Part shown: positions 33,335 to 44,212 of the stretch, in pieces
Layout of the letters: each line of letters starts with the position of its first letter
How positions within the stretch are numbered: position 1 is the stretch's first letter
Origin: Curtobacterium sp. GC_Cur_3
GTDB lineage: Bacteria > Actinomycetota > Actinomycetes > Actinomycetales > Microbacteriaceae
Assembly (NCBI RefSeq): GCF_026544205.1
Contig: NZ_JALNUI010000016.1
Span: forward strand, 1-64,000
DNA: 64,000 bases
Direction: 5' to 3'
Program-made: the position numbers and the translations under genes
Notes under the pieces: generated by a model
The model's database searches: none
What the model was told of the DNA's origin: nothing
Seen by the model: only the letters and a program-made list of their open reading frames with translations

Positions 33335-34273
33335 ATGAGGTCGATCTGGAAGGGTTCCATCGCGTTCGGGCTGGTGAACGTGCCGATCAAGGTCTACGCC
33401 GCCACCGAGACCCACGACGTCTCCATGCACCAGGTCCACGACGAGGACAAGGCCCGCATCCGGTACAAGCGGGTGTGTGAGCTCGGGCACGAGGTCGAGT
33501 ACGCCGACATCGAGCGCGCCTACGACGACGGCGAGAAGACCGTCGTCCTCACCGCCGACGACTTCAAGAAGCTGCCCCAGGAGCAGTCGCACGAGATCGA
33601 GGTCCTCGAGTTCGTCCCCGTCGAGCAGGTCGACCCGATGATGTTCGAGAAGACCTACTACCTCGAACCGGACTCCCGCTCCCCGAAGGCCTACGTCCTG
33701 CTCCGACGCACCCTCGAGGAGACCGACCGTCTCGCCGTCGTGCAGTTCACGCTCCGCCAGAAGACCCGGCTCGGCGTGCTCCGCGTCCACGACGACGTGC
33801 TGCTCCTGCAGGGGCTCCTGTGGGGCGACGAGGTCCGGTCCGCGGACTTCAAGGCGCTCGACACCTCGGTGAAGGTGAGCGCGAACGAGCTGAAGATGTC
33901 GTCGTCCCTGGTCGAGAGCATGTCGACGGACTTCGACCCCGACCGCTACACGGACGAGTACCAGGCGGAACTCCAGCAGCTCATCGACGCCAAGCTCGAG
34001 TCCGGCGACGACGTCGACACCGCCGCGACGTTCGGCGAGCAGGCCTCGTCCGACGACGACGAGGGCGGTGACGTCATCGACCTGATGGCCGCGCTGCGCG
34101 CGTCCGTGGACAAGAAGCGGACGGGAGGCTCGGGGTCGCGTCCGTCGAGCGGCTCGCGGTCGTCCGGGGCCGACGACGCGTCGCCCGCGGCGACGAAGAA
34201 GGCTCCCGCGAAGAAGGCTCCCGCGAAGAAGCCGGCAACCAAGAAGCCCGCGGCCAAGAAGCAGGCCAGCTAG
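33335..34273 (+). CDS. ku: Ku DNA end-binding protein
   Basis: A 312-aa bacterial Ku homodimer subunit that threads on broken DNA ends and recruits LigD. The start MRSIWKGSIAFGLVNVPIKVY is the family hallmark; the bridge/beta-barrel core spans about 1-250. The C-terminus is Ser-rich and then a Lys/Ala/Pro tail with repeated KKAPAKKAP, like mycobacterial Ku tails that bind DNA. ATG at 33335. Its TAG stop shares the palindrome CTAG with the convergent gene. Confidence 0.95.
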   Translation: MRSIWKGSIAFGLVNVPIKVYAATETHDVSMHQVHDEDKARIRYKRVCELGHEVEYADIERAYDDGEKTVVLTADDFKKLPQEQSHEIEVLEFVPVEQVDPMMFEKTYYLEPDSRSPKAYVLLRRTLEETDRLAVVQFTLRQKTRLGVLRVHDDVLLLQGLLWGDEVRSADFKALDTSVKVSANELKMSSSLVESMSTDFDPDRYTDEYQAELQQLIDAKLESGDDVDTAATFGEQASSDDDEGGDVIDLMAALRASVDKKRTGGSGSRPSSGSRSSGADDASPAATKKAPAKKAPAKKPATKKPAAKKQAS

Positions 34274-34773
34274 CCGTCGTCGCGGCGCGTCCTGCGCAGC
34301 GAGAACGGCAGTGCCGTCCAGAGCAGCGCGGTCCCCACGAAGACGGCCGTGCCGCCGATGATCCCGCCGACGTCGCCGAGCACCACGTCGAACACGAACA
34401 GGACCGTCCCCGCGAACAGCAGAGCACTCGCGATGAGCGCCGTCAGCAGGATGGCGTTCCCGACCCGGACCAGGTCGTGCTTCTGCCGCTGTCGGAAGAC
34501 GAGCCGGTGCGTCGCGACGGCGGACAGCGCGACGACGGTGACCACGACCGCGAGCACGACGAGCACCAGGTAGATCGTCTCCTGCGCATCCGTCAGGGTC
34601 GTGAACCGCTGCTGGAACGGCAGCGTGAGCAGGAAGCCAGCCAGGATCTGCGTGCCGGTCTGCACGATCCGGAGCTCCTGCTGGATGTCGATCCAGTTGC
34701 GGTCCCAGCGCTCCGTCGGTGTCTCGTGCCGCCCGCGCTCGGTGTCCGCGGACGCGTCGTTCGTCGTGTCCAT
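34270..34773 (-). CDS. DUF6328 family membrane protein
   Basis: A 167-aa membrane protein with a soluble N-terminus (ERWDRNWIDIQQELRIVQTG, the conserved family start) and four helices from about 40 to 155, ending in a basic RRTRRDD tail. Family function unknown. ATG at 34773 with a short intergenic gap to a divergent gene. Its stop codon uses the same CTAG (34270-34273) as ku on the other strand. Confidence 0.82.
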   Translation of the reverse strand: MDTTNDASADTERGRHETPTERWDRNWIDIQQELRIVQTGTQILAGFLLTLPFQQRFTTLTDAQETIYLVLVVLAVVVTVVALSAVATHRLVFRQRQKHDLVRVGNAILLTALIASALLFAGTVLFVFDVVLGDVGGIIGGTAVFVGTALLWTALPFSLRRTRRDDG

Positions 34774-34831
34774 GCGCTGAACCTACCCAGGCCGACATGA
34801 GCGTGAAACACGGGTCCGCGACACTGGTCCC

Positions 34832-35452
34832 ATGACTCCACAAGAGCCTGGGAGCCTGCAGTCGTCACCCGAGACCGCCGGCCCGCCCGTCACCGTGTCC
34901 ATCACCCGCCTGGTCGAACCCGAGCGCATCCCCGAGGTCACCCGCTGGGTGCAGTCCGGGGTCAACCTGGCGAACCGCTACCCGGGCTTCCTCGGGTCCG
35001 GGTGGGTCCGCTCCCGGGCCCAGTCCCGCGAGTGGCACATGCTCTACCGCTTCGCCGACCACGACTCCCTGTCGACGTGGGAGAACTCCGACGACCGGCT
35101 GCGCTGGCTGGACCTGGGCCGCGACCTCGTGGTGGAGTCCCGCGTCGAGAAGCGCACCGGGATCGAGGGCTGGTTCGACGTCCCCCAGGACGCCCCGTCG
35201 TCGAGCGCTCCCCCGCGGTGGAAGCAGGCCGTGAGCATCTGGCTCGGGTTCTTCCCGGTGAACCTCGCGTTCACGATCGTCGTCGGGCTGCTCGTGCCGT
35301 CGTTCGCCGGGCTCGCCGCGTTCCCCCGCGTCCTGATCACCACGGTCGTCCTCACCCCGATCATGACGTTCTGGGTGCTGCCGTTCGTGACGAAGCTCAT
35401 CCGCCCGTGGCTGCTCGCGCCGCCGAGGTCCAGGAGCGCCAGGAGCCGCTAG
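34832..35452 (+). CDS. Antibiotic biosynthesis monooxygenase-like protein with membrane anchor
   Basis: A 206-aa protein. Residues about 20-115 are an ABM/dimeric alpha-beta barrel domain ([51 protein letters not shown]), followed by two membrane helices (about 133-155 and 165-190) and a basic tail. This ABM plus two-helix layout is found in a family of uncharacterised bacterial proteins. ATG at 34832. Its TAG stop overlaps the convergent phosphatase stop at CTAG 35449-35452. Confidence 0.8.
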   Translation: MTPQEPGSLQSSPETAGPPVTVSITRLVEPERIPEVTRWVQSGVNLANRYPGFLGSGWVRSRAQSREWHMLYRFADHDSLSTWENSDDRLRWLDLGRDLVVESRVEKRTGIEGWFDVPQDAPSSSAPPRWKQAVSIWLGFFPVNLAFTIVVGLLVPSFAGLAAFPRVLITTVVLTPIMTFWVLPFVTKLIRPWLLAPPRSRSARSR

Positions 35453-36390
35453 GGCGCCCCGAGGACGGACAGCTGGTCGAGCCGTTCGAGGATGACGCCC
35501 TCGCGGAGCGCCCACGGGCAGATCTCCAGCGCGGGCAGGTCGAAGATGTCCAGGCACGCCTCAGCGACGAGCGCTCCCGGCACGACCTGGTGCGCCCGAC
35601 TCGGAGAGACCCCGGGCAGCGTCGCGAGCTCGTCGACGGACATCTGCAGCAGCGAGGGCAGCTTCGCCCGGAGGACGTCGCCGTCGAGCGACCGTGCGAC
35701 GAGGGGCCCGGAGGCCGACGGCGCCGCCCCACAGATGCGGGCGATCGACCGGAACGTCTTGGAGGTCGCGACGGCCCGGTCCGGAACCCCCGATCGGAGG
35801 AGTCTGCCGGCATCTCGGGCGATCTCGACGCGGATGTCGTGCCGGAGGCGGCGGACGTCGTCCTCGGTGGGCGTCCCGTCGGCGAAGAACGACCGCGCCA
35901 GCCGCGCGGCGCCGATCGGCATCGACCACGCGACGTCCGGCGCCTCGTCAGCACCGCCGGCGATCTCGAGCGACCCACCTCCGATGTCGAACACGGCCAG
36001 CCGTCCGGCGGACCAGCCGAACCAGCGCCGCACGGCGAGGAACGTCAGCCGGGCCTCGTCCGACCCGGACAGCACGGCGAGCTCGACGCCGGTCCGGTCC
36101 TGCACGTGCGCCAGAACCGCCTCGGAGTTCACCGCGTCACGCACGGCCGAGGTCGCGAACCCGAGCATGTCCTCGCACCCGCGGTCCTCCGCGACCCGGA
36201 CCGACTCGGCGACGAACCCGGTGAGGGCGTCGATGCCGGCCGGCGTCACCGCGCCCCGCTCGTCGAGGTGCTCAGCGAGCCGGAGCGCCTGCTTGAAGGA
36301 GGACGCCGGCAGCGGCGCGGCGCCGCCGTGGGCGTCGACCACCAGCAGGTGACCGGTGTTGGACCCGATGTCGAGGACTCCCACGCGCAT
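35449..36390 (-). CDS. Ppx/GppA family phosphatase
   Basis: A 313-aa exopolyphosphatase/guanosine pentaphosphatase-type protein of the actin-like ATPase fold. Motifs: [15 protein letters not shown] at 5-19 (phosphate 1), [11 protein letters not shown] at about 79-89, [10 protein letters not shown] at about 107-116, and [14 protein letters not shown] at about 131-144 (phosphate 2). It lacks the long C-terminal HD domain of E. coli Ppx, as is usual in actinobacteria, where two short paralogs are common. It would adjust polyphosphate or (p)ppGpp levels. Confidence 0.9.
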   Translation of the reverse strand: MRVGVLDIGSNTGHLLVVDAHGGAAPLPASSFKQALRLAEHLDERGAVTPAGIDALTGFVAESVRVAEDRGCEDMLGFATSAVRDAVNSEAVLAHVQDRTGVELAVLSGSDEARLTFLAVRRWFGWSAGRLAVFDIGGGSLEIAGGADEAPDVAWSMPIGAARLARSFFADGTPTEDDVRRLRHDIRVEIARDAGRLLRSGVPDRAVATSKTFRSIARICGAAPSASGPLVARSLDGDVLRAKLPSLLQMSVDELATLPGVSPSRAHQVVPGALVAEACLDIFDLPALEICPWALREGVILERLDQLSVLGAP

Positions 36391-36443
36391 CCCGCAACGC
36401 TAGCGGCCGCAGCGGGGTCGCCATGACCGCCAGGAGGCTCGGC

Positions 36444-37304
36444 CTACGCCCGCAGGAACGCCTCGAGCTGCGCCGTGGTCGGGTAGGACGCCTGCGCGCC
36501 TGCCCCGGTCGCAGCGTAGGCCCCGACACCGGCGGCGAACCGTGCGGCGTCGAGGAGCGTGTCACCAGCAGCGAGTCGGAGCGCCACGGCACCCATGAAC
36601 GCGTCACCACAGCCCGTGGTGTCGACGGCCTCGACGGGCACCGCGGGGACCTCGACGGGCGCGGTGCCGCCGTCGTGCACGACCGAGCCGTCGCCCCCGC
36701 GGGTCACGATCGACCGGGCGACGCCGTGGTCACCGAGTGCGGCGGCCTCGTGCTCGTTGACCAGCAGCACGTCCGTCAGGTCGAGCAGCTCGCGCGGCAC
36801 GTCGCCGAACGGGGACAGGTTCGTCAGGACCGTGACGCCGGCCTCGTGTGCCGCGCGGGCGGCGGCGAGCACCACGTCGATGGACACCTCGAGGCAGAGG
36901 CCGAGGACAGCGGCGTCACGGAAGGCCTCGGCGGGCAGGTCGTCCGTGGTGAGGGTCGCGTTCGCGCCGCCGGAGATCACGATGGTGTTCTCACCGTGGG
37001 CGTCGACGGTGATCACGGCGGTGCCGGTGGCCGTCCCCTCCCGGACGGCGACGTGCGTCGTGTCCGCACCCGCAGCCGCGACGGAGTCGCGGAGCAGCGC
37101 GCCGTTCCCGTCGTCGCCGACCGCACCGATCATGCGCACCGTGCCCCCGAGCCTCCCGGCAGCGACGGCCTGGTTGGCGGACTTGCCGCCCGGCAGGATC
37201 GCGAGGTCGGATCCGTGCAGGGTCTCGCCGGGCTTCGGGAAGCGGTCCGTCCGGACGACCAGGTCCGCGTTCAACGACCCGACGATCACGATGGTCTCGG
37301 TCAT
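36444..37304 (-). CDS. rbsK: Ribokinase
   Basis: A 286-aa PfkB-family sugar kinase converting ribose and ATP to ribose 5-phosphate. Start motif IVIVGSLNADLVV, substrate loop GGKSANQAVAAGRLGG at about 39-54, and the catalytic DTTGCGDAFMG with base Asp234. ATG at 37304 overlaps the MFS stop (ATGA). As the last gene of an operon with nucleoside hydrolase, it disposes of the ribose released from nucleosides. Expected to be controlled by the LacI protein upstream. Confidence 0.92.
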   Translation of the reverse strand: MTETIVIVGSLNADLVVRTDRFPKPGETLHGSDLAILPGGKSANQAVAAGRLGGTVRMIGAVGDDGNGALLRDSVAAAGADTTHVAVREGTATGTAVITVDAHGENTIVISGGANATLTTDDLPAEAFRDAAVLGLCLEVSIDVVLAAARAAHEAGVTVLTNLSPFGDVPRELLDLTDVLLVNEHEAAALGDHGVARSIVTRGGDGSVVHDGGTAPVEVPAVPVEAVDTTGCGDAFMGAVALRLAAGDTLLDAARFAAGVGAYAATGAGAQASYPTTAQLEAFLRA

Positions 37305-38740
37305 CGGACGCTCTCCTTCTGTCGGCCGATGGCGGGTGTCTCGGCATCCTCCGGTCGGGGGATGAGGAACGAGATCGCCAGGGCGGCGGTCGTGATGACG
37401 GCTCCGAGCAGCATCCCACCGGAGTAGCCGGCGGTACCCGAGGACCCGCCGACCCCGAGCGCGATCTGCAGCGCCGGCAGCACGGCGAAGCTGACGCCCG
37501 CGCCGAGGTTGAACGCACCGGCGTTGAGGCCCGGCAGGAACCCGGGGTTCGAGTCCGGGGAGAGCACGATGCCCAGGCCGTTCAGGATGATGTTCGCGAT
37601 GCCGGCGTACGTGATGCCGATGAGCACGGTGGTGGCGACGAGGACCGGCAGCGAGTGCACGCCGACGAACGCCATCAGGACGGTGGCGACGATGCTGCCG
37701 ACCAGTCCGACGCGCAGCACGGCACGGTAGCCCAGCGTCGGGGCGAGCCGACCGGCGAACGGTCCGACGATCCAGCCGACCAGCGCGTACGGCGTGAGGA
37801 ACACGAGCGAGGCGAGGTCGGGCTCCATCCCGAAGCCCGCGTCGCCGTTCTGGGCGAGCGACGTGACCAGGCCGTTCACGACCGCGAAGACGCCGGTCAT
37901 CGTGAGGAACGTCGTCGCGAGGAGCGCCCAGGTCGCCCGGCGCTTGAGGAACCGGGTCTCGACGAGGGGCTCGCGGACGCGGGACTCGACCGCCCAGAAC
38001 ACGGCGAAGGCCGCGAGGGCGACGACGATCCCGCCGACCACGAGCACCGGGTTCGCGGCGCCGAGCTTGCCGGCCTCGTTGAACGCCGTCAGCAGCGCAC
38101 CGACCGAGACGACGAGCGGGACGACGCCGACCCAGTCCATCCTGGTGCCCGCCGACGGACGCGACTCGACGCCCCAGACGGCGACGAGCGCCAGGGCGAC
38201 GATCGTGACGACCGCGATCACCCAGAAGATGCCCCGGAAGCCGAAGTTCGTCGCGATCCAGCCGCCGGCCAGGGCGTCGATCCCGGCGATGCCGCCGTTG
38301 ACCGCGGTCAGCAGGCCGAGGGCAGCGCCGTAGCGCTTCGGGTCGGTGATCTCGTTGCGCAGGACGAGCAGGGAGATCGGCACCACCGGGCCGGTGACGC
38401 CCTGGATGATGCGGCCGGCGAAGAGCATCGGGACGTTCACCGCGAGCGCGGCGACGACGCTGCCGACGAGCATCACCGCGAGCATGCCGACGAGCACGCG
38501 CTTCCGCCCGACGATGTCCGACAGGCGGGGCAGGAACAGGGAGAACAGTGCGGCGAGCGTGAAGTACAGGGTCTGCGAGAGGCCGATCGTCGCGTCGTCC
38601 GTGTGGAGCTCCCGCGCCATGGTGACCAGCGCGGGGCTGAGCATGCTGGCGTTGAGCTGGAACGCGATGCAGGCGGCGAGCAGCGCGGCGGTGAGCGCGC
38701 CGATGGACTTCTTCGACGTCGTCGTCGAGGGGGTGCTCAT
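37301..38740 (-). CDS. MFS transporter, probably for nucleosides or ribose
   Basis: A 479-aa permease with 14 hydrophobic segments: QLNASMLSPALVTMAREL in helix 1, LSDIVGRKRVLVG as motif A in loop 2-3 and a short C-terminal tail. It resembles the DHA2 group in size, but its place between nucleoside hydrolase and ribokinase argues for uptake of nucleosides. ATG at 38740, 6 bp after the hydrolase stop. Substrate is inferred from context. Confidence 0.85.
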   Translation of the reverse strand: MSTPSTTTSKKSIGALTAALLAACIAFQLNASMLSPALVTMARELHTDDATIGLSQTLYFTLAALFSLFLPRLSDIVGRKRVLVGMLAVMLVGSVVAALAVNVPMLFAGRIIQGVTGPVVPISLLVLRNEITDPKRYGAALGLLTAVNGGIAGIDALAGGWIATNFGFRGIFWVIAVVTIVALALVAVWGVESRPSAGTRMDWVGVVPLVVSVGALLTAFNEAGKLGAANPVLVVGGIVVALAAFAVFWAVESRVREPLVETRFLKRRATWALLATTFLTMTGVFAVVNGLVTSLAQNGDAGFGMEPDLASLVFLTPYALVGWIVGPFAGRLAPTLGYRAVLRVGLVGSIVATVLMAFVGVHSLPVLVATTVLIGITYAGIANIILNGLGIVLSPDSNPGFLPGLNAGAFNLGAGVSFAVLPALQIALGVGGSSGTAGYSGGMLLGAVITTAALAISFLIPRPEDAETPAIGRQKESVR

Positions 38741-38746
38741 GGTGGG

Positions 38747-39823
38747 TCAGATCTCCGTGGTGGTGATGGTCGGCTGGTTCGTGCTCGGCTGGGTGGTGCT
38801 CGGCTGCGTGGTCAGGCCGGCCTCGACGGCGTCGGCGGCGGCGCGGGGCGTCCAGCCGGTGTCGGGCGTCTCCCCGATGCGCTCGAGAGCGTCGACGACG
38901 AGGTCCCAGAACCGGGCGTGGTCGAGCTCCAGCGCGGCGCTCGTGCGGCAGTCCTCCGGTGCGGGTGCGCGGAAGTCGGCGACGGTCATGCCGAGGGTCA
39001 GCGTGCCCTGGGTCTCGATGCGGATCGGGACCTTCACCGCGCGGACGATCGTCGGGTCGATCACGTACGCGACGGCGCAGGGGTCGTGGACGGGCGGGGC
39101 GTCGAAGCCCTGCGCGTCCCGGTAGGTCTGGCCGAAGAAGTCGAGGAGCTCCCCCACGAAGGCGGCCGGGCCGGTGCCGACGGCGGCGATCCGGGCGGCG
39201 ACCTCGGGGGTGGCGAGGGCCTGGTGCGTCAGGTCGAGCCCGACCATGACGACGTCCCAGCCGGCGTCGAAGACGATCGACGCGGCCTCGGGGTCGATGA
39301 CGATGTTGAACTCGGCGACCGGGCTCCAGTTGCCCACGTGCACGCCGCCGCCCATCAGGACGACCTGCTTGACGCGGTCGACGATGCGGGGCTCCTTGCG
39401 CGCTGCGAGTGCGATGTTCGTCAGGCCGCCGGTCGGCACGAGGGTGACCGTGCCGGGCTCGTGCGCCATCACGGTGTCGATGATCAGGTCGACCGCGTGC
39501 CGCTCGTCGAGTTCGAACGACGGCTCGGGCAGGACGGGTCCGTCGAGGCCGCTCTCGCCGTGGATCGCCGGGGCGACCTCGATCGGACGGAGGATCGGAC
39601 GTGCGGCACCGGCGGCGAACGGCACGCCGGCGATGCCGGCGATGCGGGCGACGGCGAGGGCGTTCCGCGTGACCTTCGGCAGCGTCTGGTTGCCGACGAC
39701 GGTGGTGACGGCGAGGAGCTCGATGTCCGGGTTGCCGTGGGCGAGCAGCATCGCGACGGCGTCGTCGTGGCCGGGGTCGCAGTCGAGGATGATCTTCTCG
39801 GGCTGGCGGGGGGCGTCGGTCAC
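38747..39823 (-). CDS. Nucleoside hydrolase
   Basis: A 358-aa IU-type ribohydrolase that splits purine or pyrimidine ribonucleosides to base and ribose. The calcium-site motif DCDPGHDDA is at 14-22; VPTGGLTNIALA and VHDPCAVAYV are further family regions with the last metal Asp. The tail after about 335 is Thr/Pro/Gln-rich (repeats of TTQPS) from a 15-bp repeat and looks disordered. GTG at 39823 has GGAG eight bases upstream; an in-frame ATG at 39892 is possible but adds non-family residues. First gene of the nucleoside operon. Confidence 0.9.
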   Translation of the reverse strand: MTDAPRQPEKIILDCDPGHDDAVAMLLAHGNPDIELLAVTTVVGNQTLPKVTRNALAVARIAGIAGVPFAAGAARPILRPIEVAPAIHGESGLDGPVLPEPSFELDERHAVDLIIDTVMAHEPGTVTLVPTGGLTNIALAARKEPRIVDRVKQVVLMGGGVHVGNWSPVAEFNIVIDPEAASIVFDAGWDVVMVGLDLTHQALATPEVAARIAAVGTGPAAFVGELLDFFGQTYRDAQGFDAPPVHDPCAVAYVIDPTIVRAVKVPIRIETQGTLTLGMTVADFRAPAPEDCRTSAALELDHARFWDLVVDALERIGETPDTGWTPRAAADAVEAGLTTQPSTTQPSTNQPTITTTEI

Positions 39824-39902
39824 GGTGGTGCTCCACTTCGTCGGGGATCCGGGCGTTCCGCCCGGGTGGTGGTCGGTGGCCTGACGCGCCATGCACGCCG
39901 CG

Positions 39903-39938
39903 TCAAGCGTTTGACATCACACCGCATCAAGCGCTTGA
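39903..39938. promoter_or_regulatory. Two LacI-type operators
   Basis: TCAAGCGTTTGA at 39903-39914 and TCAAGCGCTTGA at 39927-39938 are 24 bp apart centre to centre; the second is a perfect palindrome with the central CG step usual for LacI family sites. They lie between the divergent nucleoside operon and its LacI gene, so one repressor could control both directions. Confidence 0.8.
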
Positions 39939-39999
39939 CGTCAAGTCGAACCGGGACGCCGAGCCGGTGTCGGCCGTCTCGCTCGGTAGCATCGACGCC

Positions 40000-41010
40000 G
40001 TGCCCCCGTCCCCGCGAAGTCGCTCCGCTGCGTCCGGACGCGTGACCGCGGCGATGGTCGCGGAGCGCGCCGGCACGAGCATCGCGACGGTCTCCCTCGT
40101 GGTCAACGGCAAGGACCGCGGCCGTGTCTCCGTGCCGATCGCCACCCGGGTCCGTGACGCGGTCGATGAGCTCGGGTACGTCGTGGACCACGCCGCGAGC
40201 TCCCTCGCGCGGGGCAGCGGCGACCTCGTGGTGCTCATCGCGCCCGACCTGTCGAACCCGTTCTTCGCCGAGGTCATCCGCGGCGTCCGGGACACCGTCG
40301 GCGACCGCTTCCAGCTCGTGCTGTCGGTCACCGAGCGCGGAGAACAGCCCGTCGACGCGGACGTGCGCCGGTTCGAACGACTCCGACCCGCGGGGATCCT
40401 GGTGGACGCACCGGCCGACGGCGAGTCCATGTCTGCCGGCGTCCCCGTGGTGCTGCTCGACGCTCCGGGAGGCACCGGCGCCGTCAACTACGACCTGTCC
40501 TCCGGCGTCGACGCCCTCGTCGCGCACCTCGCCGCCGCCGGACACCGCCGTGTCGGGTACCTCGACGGGACCTCGCGCGCGACGACCTTCGCCGTGCGCC
40601 GCGCCCTGTTCGACGAGGCCTGCGCTGCTGCGGACATCACCGTGTCGTCCGTCGTGGCACGGGCTGACCTGACGATCGACGCCGCCGCGTCCGCCGTGGA
40701 GTCGGTCGTCGACACCTGGCTCGCCGAGGGCGTCACCGCGGTCGTGGGCGCTGCCGACACCCTGGCGTACGGGGTGCTCCGTGTGGCGGCCGAGCGGGGC
40801 TTCGCCGTGCCGAGGACCCTCGCGGTCGCCGGGTTCGACGACCTGCCGTCGTCGTCCGTCACCGCGCCGGCCCTGACGAGCGTCGCACTCCCGGGAGCCG
40901 AGCTCGGCCGGGCCGCGGCGCTCCGACTCCTCGCGATGCTCGACGGCACCGAGGCGCCCGACCCGGCCCTCCCCACGCGGCTGGTCCCTCGCGCGAGCAC
41001 CCGCGCCTGA
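40000..41010 (+). CDS. LacI family transcriptional regulator
   Basis: A 336-aa repressor with an N-terminal HTH and hinge (about 14-70; VTAAMVAERAGTSIATVSLV, GYVVDHAASSLARG) and a ribose-binding-protein-like effector domain (about 75-330; DLVVLIAPDLSNPFFAEVIRG, VAVAGFDDLPSSSVTAPALTS). GTG at 40000 was preferred over GTG 39967. Two matching operators lie just upstream. Its likely effector is a nucleoside, ribose or ribose phosphate, judged from the divergent operon. Confidence 0.9.
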   Translation: MPPSPRSRSAASGRVTAAMVAERAGTSIATVSLVVNGKDRGRVSVPIATRVRDAVDELGYVVDHAASSLARGSGDLVVLIAPDLSNPFFAEVIRGVRDTVGDRFQLVLSVTERGEQPVDADVRRFERLRPAGILVDAPADGESMSAGVPVVLLDAPGGTGAVNYDLSSGVDALVAHLAAAGHRRVGYLDGTSRATTFAVRRALFDEACAAADITVSSVVARADLTIDAAASAVESVVDTWLAEGVTAVVGAADTLAYGVLRVAAERGFAVPRTLAVAGFDDLPSSSVTAPALTSVALPGAELGRAAALRLLAMLDGTEAPDPALPTRLVPRASTRA

Positions 41011-41057
41011 CCCACCCGACGCCTGACTCCCCCGTGCGGCGCCGCCCTGGGCGACAT

Positions 41058-41172
41058 CATCGCTGTCGCACGACGTCGACATTGTCGCGCACCCGCAGAG
41101 TCAGGCCACGCCCCGACGTCGAACGACAACATCGCTGTCGTACGACGTCGAGGTTGTCGTTCCGAGTCGGGA
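41058..41172. repeat. Dispersed repeat family C, copies 2 and 3
   Basis: Copy 3 (41130-41172) matches copy 1 at 9-51 in 42 of 43 bases. Copy 2 (about 41058-41090) is diverged but keeps ATCGCTGTCG(C)ACGACGTCGA. Copy 3 also forms a stem, AACGACAAC (41122-41130) with GTTGTCGTT (41153-41161), around TCGTACGA. The 41011-41274 gap between convergent genes holds these repeats and palindrome A3, and no gene. Confidence 0.75.
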
Positions 41173-41217
41173 GCGGCGAGTGGGCGCGGGGAGCGCAGCG
41201 CGCACCCGCACCGACGA

Positions 41218-41261
41218 CGGACGGGAGGCCCGGTGCCAGCTGGCACCGGGCCTCCCGTCCG
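41218..41261. terminator. Family A palindrome, copy A3 (perfect, 44 bp)
   Basis: Arms 41218-41239 and 41240-41261 are exact complements without spacer, centre GCCAGCTGGC, outer CGGACGGGAGGC. It lies between the convergent LacI and MFS genes, 14 bp from the MFS stop. Confidence 0.78.
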
Positions 41262-41274
41262 AGCGTGCTCGCGA

Positions 41275-43589
<2,315 letters not shown>

Positions 43590-43596
43590 CGCACAA

Positions 43597-43627
43597 GAAT
43601 TGCACTCAGCGCGCCAGAGTGCAATTC
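43597..43627 (-). promoter_or_regulatory. TetR operator
   Basis: GAATTGCACTC (43597-43607) and GAGTGCAATTC (43617-43627) are exact complements separated by 9 bp. The AT-rich half sites stand out in this GC-rich sequence and probably overlap the -10 region of the TetR-pump operon. Confidence 0.8.
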
Positions 43628-43669
43628 ACACCTGGTGAACGCCCAGGAAGCAGAACCTCAGCGACCGCC

Positions 43670-44152
43670 CTACAGCGCCTTGTCGAAGCAGAACGACCAG
43701 GGCATCGTCGCTAGGTAGGGCTCGTACACGGGGATCGCACGCCACCCGGTCTTCTCGTACAGGGCGACGGCGTCCGGCTGCCGGTCGCCCGTCTGCAGGA
43801 CCAGCCGCTCGGCCCCCTGCTCGCGGCCGATCTGCTCGCACTCGTCGAGGAGCTTCGTCGCCGCACCCTGGCCACGCGCCGACGACAGCACGATGAGGCG
43901 CTTCAGCTCGACCTCGTCGCCGAGTCGACGGATCGCGATGTGCCCGACGGCCGCTCCGGACTCGTCGATCGCGAGCACCGAGCTGATCACCGTCGACGGG
44001 TCCACCGCGAGGACACGGTCACGCTCCGCCGTGACGGCGGGGTCCTCGTCCGCGTTCGCCGAGCCGTACCGCTCGTGCATCTCCTCGTCCATGCGGGCAC
44101 GGAGGACGACGGCGCGGGGGTCGTCCCAGAGGACGCGTTCGATCGTGATCAC
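43670..44152 (-). CDS. GNAT family N-acetyltransferase
   Basis: A 160-aa acetyl-CoA-dependent transferase. The AcCoA loop is SSARGQGAATKLLDECE (the R/QxxGxG/A motif) at about 90-106, preceded by the beta strand VELKRLIVL, and the ending ALYEKTGWRAIP is the family's last motif. GTG at 44152 has GGAAAG ten bases upstream; a second GTG at 44170 is in frame. Substrate unknown. It stands between the TetR promoter region and a HAD gene. Confidence 0.88.
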   Translation of the reverse strand: MITIERVLWDDPRAVVLRARMDEEMHERYGSANADEDPAVTAERDRVLAVDPSTVISSVLAIDESGAAVGHIAIRRLGDEVELKRLIVLSSARGQGAATKLLDECEQIGREQGAERLVLQTGDRQPDAVALYEKTGWRAIPVYEPYLATMPWSFCFDKAL

Positions 44153-44212
44153 GATCGACCATCTTTCCACGCGGGTACGACACCGGCCGACGCCGCCCGG
44201 ACGACAGGAACG

